From: Bacteroidales bacterium
Lineage (GTDB): Bacteria; Bacteroidota; Bacteroidia; Bacteroidales; UBA932
Reading direction: 5' to 3'
Length of the DNA stretch: 9,953 nt
Assembly (NCBI GenBank): GCA_016285215.1
Contig: JAEEQI010000091.1
Span: 1 to 9,953 of the forward strand
Position numbers and translations under genes: made by a program. This document shows positions 1 through 6,539 of this stretch, piece after piece; the stretch's first letter is position 1; the number at the start of each line of letters is the position of its first letter. The notes under the pieces are model-generated. The model was given only the letters and a program-made list of their open reading frames with translations. It made no database searches and was not told the origin of the DNA.

Positions 1-1013
1 TGGTTCCAGGGCTCTACTATTCCATCCAGCTCTCCCAGGCGGATACGGGCAGCCAGCAGCCTCTCCAGCGAGCGGTCTACATCGGCCTCATCCAAAAGGC
101 CGCGCTCTACGGCTTCCGGAATCTTGGGATAGGCGTTGCCGCACTCCAGGTCCGTACCCGTATGAATGGCCGCAGCCACCGCAGAAGCGGCATCGGGGCT
201 GAATCCGTGACGGCCGGGCTCAAAGAAATCGCTCACAGCCCAGCAGTCCGATACCACGAGTCCCTTGTAACCCCATTCTCCGCGAAGGATGGTGTTAATC
301 AGGTAATCGCTGGCGCCGCAGGGCTCTCCGCGGAAGCGGTTGTAGGCTATCATCACTTCCTGCACGTTGGCCTTGGTAACCAGGTCCTTGAAGGCAGGAA
401 GATAGGTTTCTCTCAAATCCCTTTCGGAGACCACGGCATCGTAGGAATGGCGGTTCCACTCCGGACCGGAATGCACGGCAAAGTGCTTGGCGCAGGCGTG
501 GGCCTTGAGCACATCGGCCTTGGAAGGACCCTGCAGGCCGTGCACGACGGCCATACCCAGCTGCCCGGTGAGGAACGGATCTTCTCCGTAGGTTTCCATA
601 CCGCGTCCCCAGCGAGGGTCGCGGAAGATGTTGATGTTGGGGGTCCAGAAGGTCAGGCCCTGGTACCAGCCCACGTGACCGGAGGCCACGGCCTGGCGGT
701 TCTTGATGCGGGCTTCATCACTCACGGCGGTAAACACCTCATTGACCAGGGGCTTGTCAAAAGAGGCCGCCATGGCAATGGGCATAGGGAAGACGGTGGC
801 CTTTCCGTTGCGGGCCACGCCGTGAAGGGCCTCGTTCCACCAGTTGTACGCCGGAATGCCCAGCGCTTCAATGGGGGCCGAAGAATGGGTCATCAGAGAG
901 GCCTTCTCTTCCAGGGACATCTTGGAAATCAGCTCCCTGGCCCGCTGTTCGGGCGTAGGAGCACAGGACAGGAGCAAGAGGGCTGCCAATCCCGTTACAA
1001 TGTATTTATGCAT
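1..1013 (-). CDS. GH3 glycosidase lipoprotein, beta-xylosidase-like (3' end outside window)
   Basis: The gene reads leftward from ATG at 1013 and is still open at base 1, so 337 residues of a protein that is normally 700-900 aa are visible. Residues 1-17 form a lipoprotein signal: MHK, a hydrophobic run, then LLSC with Cys17 as the likely lipidated residue, which implies an envelope-anchored enzyme. The rest is the GH3 N-terminal barrel. The motif NWWNEALHGVARNG (58-70) is typical of the xylosidase/arabinosidase-like GH3 clade, where a Glu (E61) stands where beta-glucosidases have the Asp of ADGPAG. Other GH3 landmarks are RDPRWGRGMETYGEDP (131-146), AKHFAVHSGPE (175-185) and VVSDCWAV (253-260), with D256 the expected nucleophile. 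The acid/base residue lies in the missing C-terminal half. The gene starts 13 nt after the MgtC-family gene and probably shares its transcript, since the gap is too short for a promoter. Substrate is inferred only: beta-xylosides are likely, beta-glucosides possible. Confidence 0.93.
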   Translation of the reverse strand, partial: MHKYIVTGLAALLLLSCAPTPEQRARELISKMSLEEKASLMTHSSAPIEALGIPAYNWWNEALHGVARNGKATVFPMPIAMAASFDKPLVNEVFTAVSDEARIKNRQAVASGHVGWYQGLTFWTPNINIFRDPRWGRGMETYGEDPFLTGQLGMAVVHGLQGPSKADVLKAHACAKHFAVHSGPEWNRHSYDAVVSERDLRETYLPAFKDLVTKANVQEVMIAYNRFRGEPCGASDYLINTILRGEWGYKGLVVSDCWAVSDFFEPGRHGFSPDAASAVAAAIHTGTDLECGNAYPKIPEAVERGLLDEADVDRSLERLLAARIRLGELDGIVEPWN

Positions 1014-1026
1014 AAATAGGTAGGAT

Positions 1027-1659
1027 TTAGTCCATACTGGTGAGTTCCACTCCGGGAACCTCGTGGAAGATATCCATAACGCCCACGGGATACTCTCTTT
1101 TGCGAATCAGGAGAGAGAAAGAGGCCTTGTAAACGTCTCCTTCCTTGCTCCAGGAGCAGCGGGACACCCGCTTGCCCAGGGCTTTGACTATGGATTCAAT
1201 ATCTTCCTGGGACTTTGCCTTCAAAGTGACAGCTACCTGACGTTCTCCCAACTTGAAAGTATAGAAGTGCATAGCTTCCATACAGATGATGAGGATGATC
1301 AGGCAGAGGATGGCCATAGTGTAAAGGCCGCTGCCAATGGAAAGGCCGATGGCACCGGTTACCCAGATACCCGCCGCCGTGGTAAGACCCACCACGTGGC
1401 TGCCGGTCTTCATAATGATACCGCCGCAGACGAAACCCAGACCGCCCACCACACCGGCAGCGATACGGGCGGCGTCAAACTTGACCGCCTCCGGGAAACC
1501 GAACTGGGAAATAATCATAAACAGGCAGGCGCCCATAGCCACCAGCACGTGCGTGCGGACCCCGACTCCCTTGCCGCGGAATTCACGCTCGTAACCAATG
1601 ATTGCGCCAACGATTCCCGCCGATACCAGGCGGATGCAAAGTTCTAATTCTAGTGTCAT
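1027..1659 (-). CDS. MgtC/SapB family inner-membrane protein
   Basis: This 210-aa protein has the MgtC/SapB layout. About five hydrophobic segments (roughly residues 5-22, 35-53, 64-83, 90-110 and 113-131) are followed by a soluble C-terminal domain (about 138-208) that resembles the ACT-like domain of MgtC proteins. The family signature is clear: GYEREFRGKGVGVRTHVLVAMGACL (22-46), then the Gly-rich segment GVVGGLGFVCGGIIMK (69-84) and GLTTAAGIWVTGAIGL (91-106). MgtC of Salmonella is tied to low-Mg2+ survival and to F-type ATPase inhibition; most homologues in commensals have no proven role, so the function here is open. The start at 1659 is preferred because the next Met (42) would remove the first membrane helix. 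The gene lies between a terminator upstream and a GH3 gene 13 nt downstream, so it is probably first in a two-gene or longer unit. A -7-like box ends only 6 nt before the start codon. Confidence 0.95.
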   Translation of the reverse strand: MTLELELCIRLVSAGIVGAIIGYEREFRGKGVGVRTHVLVAMGACLFMIISQFGFPEAVKFDAARIAAGVVGGLGFVCGGIIMKTGSHVVGLTTAAGIWVTGAIGLSIGSGLYTMAILCLIILIICMEAMHFYTFKLGERQVAVTLKAKSQEDIESIVKALGKRVSRCSWSKEGDVYKASFSLLIRKREYPVGVMDIFHEVPGVELTSMD

Positions 1660-1665
1660 AATTCA

Positions 1666-1696
1666 CAAATTTAAGTTTTTCTTTCCAAAAATGAAA
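1666..1696 (-). promoter_or_regulatory. Candidate Bacteroidota-type promoter for the mgtC-like gene
   Basis: Read on the minus strand, TAAATTTG (1673 to 1666) matches the Bacteroidota -7 consensus TAnnTTTG. It is preceded, after 19 nt, by TTTC (1696 to 1693), one base off the -33 consensus TTTG. Any promoter for this gene must fall in the roughly 46 nt between the upstream terminator's T-run and the start codon, and this is the best match there. Transcription would begin at or within a few bases of the ATG at 1659. The call rests on consensus matching only. Confidence 0.45.
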
Positions 1697-1705
1697 GAGT
1701 TACAT

Positions 1706-1740
1706 AAAAAAGCGCGCGAGGGAAATCTCCCCCGCGCGCC
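1706..1740 (-). terminator. Rho-independent terminator after the secreted GH3 gene
   Basis: On the minus strand a 12-bp GC-rich stem (arms 1739-1728 and 1723-1712) closes a 4-nt loop (1727-1724) and is followed directly by six T residues (1711-1706). The arms begin GCGCGC and pair throughout, with a single mismatch on the plus strand that becomes a G-U wobble in minus-strand RNA. This asymmetry, together with the T-run on that side, sets the direction. It sits 28 nt past the stop codon of the GH3 gene at 1768-4071 and insulates it from the mgtC-like gene downstream. Confidence 0.92.
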
Positions 1741-1767
1741 AGCGTAGCATAAGTTTAAAAAAGTGTT

Positions 1768-4071
1768 TTATTTAGCTTGCGGGGCCAGCACGTTATGAAC
1801 GGGCCAGCTCTGGGCTTTCTTGAGGGTGAAGGGAGCGGTGGCGCGGATATCGTCCACGGAGGCACCAAACTGCACCTTGTAGGAACCGGCGGCAGCTTCC
1901 CAGGCACTGGCGGCCTCGTTGAAGGAAGCCAGTTCGTAGGCGCTCACATTGAGGGTCAGGGTCTGGCTCTCACCGGGCTTGAGCTCCTTGGTCTTGCCAA
2001 AGGCCTTGAGTTCGCGGGCGGGCTTGTCCAGACCGCCGGCAGGGGCGCTCACGTAGAGTTCCACTACTTCCTTACCGGCTACGGAACCGGTGTTGGTAAC
2101 GGTGATGCTGGCCTGGAAACCATCGGCCACAGCCTTCACGACGGGCTTGCTGTAAGCAAAGTTGGTGTAGCTCAGACCAAAGCCGAAGGGATAGGAAACG
2201 GCCACGTCACGGGTGACGAAGTGACGGTAACCCACCCAGATGCCTTCCTCGTAGTTGGTGTAGTCCACATCCTTCTGAGGCTGACGGGGACCCCAGGAGA
2301 AGCCGCCGCGGGCAGCGTTCTGCTGGTAGTTGTACGGGAAGTTGGCGCTGGACGGATGATCCATAAAGTTCACGGGGAAGGTCATAGGCAGCTTGCCGGA
2401 AGGGTTCACCTTGCCGGTGAGGACGTCGGCCACGGCGTTGGCGCCTTCCTGACCGGGGCTCCAAGGCAGGACAATGGCATCTACGAGGTTCTTCCAGGAG
2501 TTGGTCTCAATGACACCGCCCACGTTCAGAACCACAATCACTTTCTTACCCAGGGCGTGATAAGTGGAGCTTACACGCTGCAGGAGTTCGCGCTCAATGG
2601 AGGTGAGCTCGAAGTCGTCCATCATCTTGCGGTCTGCACCTTCACCGGCGTTGCGGCCCAGGACCACCACGGCCACGTCGTTGGCACGGGCCTGGTTGTT
2701 GATACCGTTCTCGGGGATGGCTACCTCGGAGAGTTTTCTGCGGGAGAACCAGGACATACCGGTGCCGGCCACGGCCGTCTGGGCGGCGTCGTAGGCCTTG
2801 AAGGCCGTGTAGAAGTCTACCAGGCTCTTGTCCAGGGTGAAGCCGGCATTCTGCATACCGTCTACCATATTAACCACATAGGCCTTGTTCACATCACCGG
2901 AACCGGTACCACCGGCCACGAAATCGATGGAGGAAACGCCGTAGAGGGCCACTTTTTCCGTTCCCTTGAGCGGGAGGGCGGCGTTCTCGTTGCGGAGGAG
3001 GACGATGGCCTCACCGGCGGCCTTGCGGGCCACCTGGGCGTGGGCCTTCAGATCCGGCTTGTTGGAGAACTTGTAACCTTTGAAGCGAGGGGTGCGCACA
3101 ATGTAGGTGAGCATATTGCGGACGTTGCGGTCCAGCTCTTCCTGGGAGATGGTGCCATCCTGGACACCGGCGATGATGCGGTCAATCTCGTTCTGGTTAC
3201 CGGGTTCCATAAGGTCGTTACCGGCCTTGGTGCTCTTGACGGTACCGGCCTTGTTGCCCCAGTCCGTCATCACGATACCCTTGAAGCCCCATTCGTCACG
3301 GAGAACCGTGGTGAGGAGGCCTTCGCTCTGCTGGGTATAGTCGCCGTTGAGTTTGTTATAGGAACTCATCACCGTCCAGGGCTGGGCCTCTTTGACGGCA
3401 ATTTCGAAGTTCTTGAGATAAATCTCGCGGAGGGCGCGCTGGGAGATGATGGCATCGTCCTCGTTGCGGTTGGTCTCCTGGTTGTTGGCAGCATAGTGCT
3501 TGATGGAGGTACCAACGCCATTGCTCTGGATACCCTTTACATAAGCGGCAGCCATCTTACCGGAAAGGAGCGGATCCTCGGAGAAATACTCGAAGTTACG
3601 GCCGCACAGAGGGTTTCTGTGGATGTTCATACCGGGGGCCAGGAGCACGTCTACGCCGTATTCCAGAACCTCGTTACCCATAGCCTTGGTAACTTCTTCC
3701 ACCAGGGAAAGATCCCAGGAGCTGGCCAGGAGCGTACCCACGGGGAAACCGGTGCAATAATAAGTGTTGGAGTCTCCGGGACGGGTGGGCTGGATGCGGA
3801 GGCCGGCAGGGCCGTCGGCCAGCACGGTCACGGGGATACCCAGGCGGTCGATGTTGCGGGTGTTACCGGCGGCACCGGGAACGTTGGACGAAACACCGGA
3901 AGTGACGCCGTTGACCATAGCTGCGCGGGCACCGCCCACCAGCAGGGTGGCTTTTTCCTGAAGGGTCATGGCTTTGAGGACCTCTTCAATGTTGTTTTCA
4001 TTCAGCTGAGGCTGGGCAAAGACCGAGAGGGCCATTCCCAGAGCTGCAAGCGTAAGAAGGATACGTTTCAT
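1768..4071 (-). CDS. Secreted GH3 beta-glucosidase-type glycosidase
   Basis: This is a complete 767-aa GH3 enzyme that should release non-reducing terminal beta-linked sugars, most likely glucose. Residues 1-19 are a type I signal peptide (MKR, hydrophobic core, cleavage after VFA), so the protein is probably periplasmic. The N-terminal barrel (about 25-330) carries LADGPAG (84-90, D86 in the -1 subsite), GRNFEYFSEDP (157-167), KHYAANNQETNR (191-202) and GIVMTDW (265-271) with nucleophile D270. The second domain (about 350-600) carries GRNAGEGADR (472-481), where E477 is the expected acid/base. A fibronectin-III-like domain (about 655-740) follows, with KEVVELYVSAP (667-677). Length and domain order are those of BglX-type three-domain GH3 enzymes, and all key residues are present. 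It is divergent from a paralogue of the same length at 4236-6539, has its own promoter and ends at a strong terminator, so it is probably monocistronic. The exact substrate cannot be read from the sequence. Confidence 0.97.
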   Translation of the reverse strand: MKRILLTLAALGMALSVFAQPQLNENNIEEVLKAMTLQEKATLLVGGARAAMVNGVTSGVSSNVPGAAGNTRNIDRLGIPVTVLADGPAGLRIQPTRPGDSNTYYCTGFPVGTLLASSWDLSLVEEVTKAMGNEVLEYGVDVLLAPGMNIHRNPLCGRNFEYFSEDPLLSGKMAAAYVKGIQSNGVGTSIKHYAANNQETNRNEDDAIISQRALREIYLKNFEIAVKEAQPWTVMSSYNKLNGDYTQQSEGLLTTVLRDEWGFKGIVMTDWGNKAGTVKSTKAGNDLMEPGNQNEIDRIIAGVQDGTISQEELDRNVRNMLTYIVRTPRFKGYKFSNKPDLKAHAQVARKAAGEAIVLLRNENAALPLKGTEKVALYGVSSIDFVAGGTGSGDVNKAYVVNMVDGMQNAGFTLDKSLVDFYTAFKAYDAAQTAVAGTGMSWFSRRKLSEVAIPENGINNQARANDVAVVVLGRNAGEGADRKMMDDFELTSIERELLQRVSSTYHALGKKVIVVLNVGGVIETNSWKNLVDAIVLPWSPGQEGANAVADVLTGKVNPSGKLPMTFPVNFMDHPSSANFPYNYQQNAARGGFSWGPRQPQKDVDYTNYEEGIWVGYRHFVTRDVAVSYPFGFGLSYTNFAYSKPVVKAVADGFQASITVTNTGSVAGKEVVELYVSAPAGGLDKPARELKAFGKTKELKPGESQTLTLNVSAYELASFNEAASAWEAAAGSYKVQFGASVDDIRATAPFTLKKAQSWPVHNVLAPQAK
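2887..2925 (-). repeat. 39-nt inverted repeat copy within GH3-2
   Basis: This segment, read on the minus strand, matches 37 of 39 bases of 5388-5426 on the plus strand. It encodes DFVAGGTGSG-x-VN in the second GH3 domain (residues 383-395). The two copies are the most similar part I found between the paralogous genes and lie inverted about 2.5 kb apart. Confidence 0.8.
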
Positions 4072-4106
4072 ATAAGTGTTTTTAGTTTATGGGTTTTTCA
4101 GCATTA

Positions 4107-4114
4107 CAAAGATA
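4107..4114 (-). promoter_or_regulatory. -7 box of the GH3-2 promoter
   Basis: The minus strand reads TATCTTTG, a full match to the Bacteroidota -7 consensus TAnnTTTG. Its distance to the ATG at 4071 (35 nt) predicts a leader of about 30 nt. A TTTG lies 14 nt upstream (4132-4129), closer than the usual 19-21 nt, so the -33 element is uncertain. Confidence 0.65.
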
Positions 4115-4189
4115 CAGTTTCCTATGTTCAAAAATTTATCAATATTGCCCAAAAGCGTTTCTTTTTCTTCATTTTCCATTATTTAAATA

Positions 4190-4197
4190 TATCTTTG
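4190..4197 (+). promoter_or_regulatory. -7 box of the GH3-3 promoter
   Basis: The plus strand reads TATCTTTG, identical to the box that faces the other way at 4107-4114 and a full match to TAnnTTTG. It ends 38 nt before the ATG at 4236, predicting a leader of about 30 nt. A T-rich stretch with TTTC (4164-4167) 22 nt upstream is the nearest candidate for a weak -33 element. Confidence 0.7.
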
Positions 4198-4235
4198 TAA
4201 AGTTAACCGCACAATAATTAACCCTATTTTATCAT

Positions 4236-6539
4236 ATGAAGAAAACCATCCTGATTTCTGCCGCTGTCCTGGCCCTTGCCGGATGCCAGAGCGGAGACCC
4301 CCAGCTGGGCAAATCCTCCGTGGACAAAGTCCTCAAGGCTATGACCCTGGAAGAGAAAGTACACTTTGTCATTGGCATGGGCATGGCCGGAAGTGATGGC
4401 ACCTCCGCCGTTGTGGGCGCCACCGAAGACATTGTCCCCGGCGCCGCCGGCACCACCTACCCCATCCCCCGCCTGGGCATTCCTTCCATCGTACTCGCAG
4501 ACGGCCCTGCCGGCCTCCGTATCAACCCCACCCGCGAGAACGACCCTAACACGTATTACTGCACCCACTTCCCCATTGGCACCCTCCTCTCCAGCACCTG
4601 GAACCAGGAACTGGTGGAAAGCGTAGGTGAAGCCATGGGCCAGGAAGTTCACGAATACGGGGCCGATGTCTATCTGGCTCCCGCCCTCAACATCCACCGT
4701 CACCCCCTCAACGGCCGTAACTTCGAGTACTACTCGGAAGACCCCGTGGTGGCCGGCAAGACCGCTGCCGCTTATGTGCGCGGCGTCCAGAAGAACGATG
4801 TGGGCACTTCCGTGAAGCACTTCGCCTACAACAACCAGGAGACCAACCGTACCGGCAACAACGCCATCATCAGCCCCCGCGCCCAGCGCGAGATTTATCT
4901 CAAGGGCTTTGAGATCACGGTTAAAGAGGCCGATCCCTGGACCATTATGAGCTCCTACAACAAGATCAACGGCACCTACACCTCCCAGAGCCGGGACCTC
5001 ATCACCACCGTCCTGCGTGACGAGTGGGGCTTCAAGGGCCTGGTTATGACCGACTGGTACGGCGGAGACAACGCAGCCGAGCAGATTGCCGCCGGCAACG
5101 ATATGCTCCAGCCCGGTACCGTTCTGCAGTATCAGCAGATTATGGACGCCCTCAAGGACGGTTCCCTCACCGAGGAGCAGCTGGACGTTTGCGTCAAGCG
5201 CTGCCTGGAGCTGGTCAAGCGCAGCCCCAAGGTAAAGGGTTACAAGTACAGCAACAAGCCGGACCTGAAGGCTCACGCCACCGTTACCCGTCAGAGCGCC
5301 CTGGAAGGCATGGTTCTGCTGGAGAACAACGGTGTCCTGCCCCTCAAGGACGTTAAGAACGTAGCTGTTTACGGCTGCACCTCCTTTGATTTCGTGGCCG
5401 GCGGTACCGGTTCCGGTAATGTGAACCGCGCCTACACCGTGTCCCTGCTGGACGGCCTCAAGAACGCCGGCTTCAATGTGGACGAGAGCGCCAAGGAAAC
5501 CTATCTCAAGCACATTGAAAGCGAGAAGGCTGCCTTCCAGGCCACCCTGGATCCCAACAACAACCTGTCCGCCTTCTTCCCCGTACCCCGTCCCACCGAG
5601 CTCATTCCCAGCCCCAAGGAACTGGCCGCTTCCGTCAAGGACAACGACGTAGCCATCATCACCTTCGGCCGCAACTCCGGTGAGTTCTTTGACCGCAGCG
5701 CTGCAGACTTCGAGCTCTCCAAGAGCGAGAAGGCCCTCCTCACCGCCGTCACCACCGCCTTCCACAAGGCTGGCAAGAAAGTAGTGGTTGTGCTCAACAT
5801 CGGCGGTGTCATTGAGACCCACTCCTGGAGCTGGATGCCCGACGCCGTTCTGCTAGCCTGGCAGGCCGGTCAGGAAGGCGGCAACTCCGTCACCGATATT
5901 CTCACCGGTGTAGAGAGTCCCTCCGGCAAGCTGCCTATGACCTTCCCTATGAACCTTATGGACGCCGCTTCTTCCAAGAACTTCCCCATCGACGCCACCA
6001 AGGACGTCTACTTCATCAACCGCAGAGAGAACACCGGCGTCAAGGACATTGACCAGACCGACTATGCAGAAGGCATTTATGTAGGTTACCGCTGGTTTGA
6101 CAAGCATAACATCTCTGTTTCTTATCCTTTCGGTTACGGACTTAGCTACACCAGCTTTGAGTATTCCAATCCCACCGTCAAGAACGACGGAAAGACCGTC
6201 ACCGCCACCGTTACCGTCAAGAATGTTGGTGATGTGGCCGGTAAGGAAGTGGTAGAACTCTACGTTTCCGCACCCGAAAGCAACCTGGACAAACCCGTGA
6301 AGGAACTCAAGGCCTACGCCAAGACGGGCAAGCTCGCTCCCGGCGAAAGCCAGACCCTCACCCTCACCTTCCCCACTGCTGAGCTCGCCTCCTTCGACGA
6401 AGAAGCCAGCGCCTGGAAGGTAGACGCTGGCACTTATCAGTTCCTCTTCGGTGCCTCCTCCAGAGACATCCGCTGCACGGCCGAGGCCGAAGCGGCTGCT
6501 TCAGAGGTGCCCGCTCATCGCGTGCTTCTTAAGCAGTAA
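4236..6539 (+). CDS. GH3 beta-glucosidase-type lipoprotein
   Basis: This complete 767-aa GH3 enzyme is a paralogue of the divergent gene at 1768-4071 and matches it in length, domain order and most motifs. It differs at the N-terminus: MKKTILISAAVLALAGC is a lipoprotein signal with lipobox LAGC and lipidated Cys17, so this copy is membrane-anchored while its partner is soluble. The barrel (about 27-335) carries LADGPAG (87-93, D89), GRNFEYYSEDP (160-170), KHFAYNNQETNR (194-205) and GLVMTDW (268-274) with nucleophile D273. The second domain has GRNSGEFFDR (478-487) with E483 as expected acid/base; the Gly that usually follows this Glu is replaced by Phe. The Fn3-like domain (about 657-742) has KEVVELYVSAP (670-680). 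The enzyme should cleave terminal beta-glycosides, with glucosides most likely. The gene has its own promoter. Its stop codon lies inside the 3' end of lpdA on the other strand, an 11-nt tail-to-tail overlap. Confidence 0.97.
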   Translation: MKKTILISAAVLALAGCQSGDPQLGKSSVDKVLKAMTLEEKVHFVIGMGMAGSDGTSAVVGATEDIVPGAAGTTYPIPRLGIPSIVLADGPAGLRINPTRENDPNTYYCTHFPIGTLLSSTWNQELVESVGEAMGQEVHEYGADVYLAPALNIHRHPLNGRNFEYYSEDPVVAGKTAAAYVRGVQKNDVGTSVKHFAYNNQETNRTGNNAIISPRAQREIYLKGFEITVKEADPWTIMSSYNKINGTYTSQSRDLITTVLRDEWGFKGLVMTDWYGGDNAAEQIAAGNDMLQPGTVLQYQQIMDALKDGSLTEEQLDVCVKRCLELVKRSPKVKGYKYSNKPDLKAHATVTRQSALEGMVLLENNGVLPLKDVKNVAVYGCTSFDFVAGGTGSGNVNRAYTVSLLDGLKNAGFNVDESAKETYLKHIESEKAAFQATLDPNNNLSAFFPVPRPTELIPSPKELAASVKDNDVAIITFGRNSGEFFDRSAADFELSKSEKALLTAVTTAFHKAGKKVVVVLNIGGVIETHSWSWMPDAVLLAWQAGQEGGNSVTDILTGVESPSGKLPMTFPMNLMDAASSKNFPIDATKDVYFINRRENTGVKDIDQTDYAEGIYVGYRWFDKHNISVSYPFGYGLSYTSFEYSNPTVKNDGKTVTATVTVKNVGDVAGKEVVELYVSAPESNLDKPVKELKAYAKTGKLAPGESQTLTLTFPTAELASFDEEASAWKVDAGTYQFLFGASSRDIRCTAEAEAAASEVPAHRVLLKQ
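5388..5426 (+). repeat. 39-nt inverted repeat copy within GH3-3
   Basis: This is the partner of 2887-2925, with only two differences over 39 nt (at 5402, synonymous, and at 5418, Asn versus Asp). It includes the uninterrupted 15-mer GGTACCGGTTCCGGT (5403-5417). Confidence 0.8.

Larger units (their letters stand above)
4072..4235. promoter_or_regulatory. Divergent intergenic promoter region between the two paralogous GH3 genes
   Basis: These 164 nt are strikingly AT-rich compared with the flanking genes and hold no gene. They contain a TATCTTTG box facing each way (4107-4114 minus, 4190-4197 plus), each about 35-38 nt from its start codon. The central 75 nt between the boxes are where a shared regulator would most likely bind. 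I saw no convincing palindrome or direct repeat there. Confidence 0.75.

Noticed and set aside
4115..4189. Search for an operator palindrome or direct repeats between the divergent promoters
   Set aside because: Only low-complexity A/T runs were seen; no symmetric or repeated motif stood above background.
1777..4200. An 807-codon open frame on the plus strand opposite GH3-2
   Set aside because: It is in codon register with the true gene on the other strand. The sense genes rarely use TTA, CTA and TCA, so the antisense frame lacks stops. The translation is rich in Gly, Val and His with no recognisable domain.
4224..5822. A 532-codon open frame on the minus strand opposite GH3-3
   Set aside because: Same register effect. 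The sense strand has a complete GH3 enzyme with a lipoprotein signal and catalytic residues.
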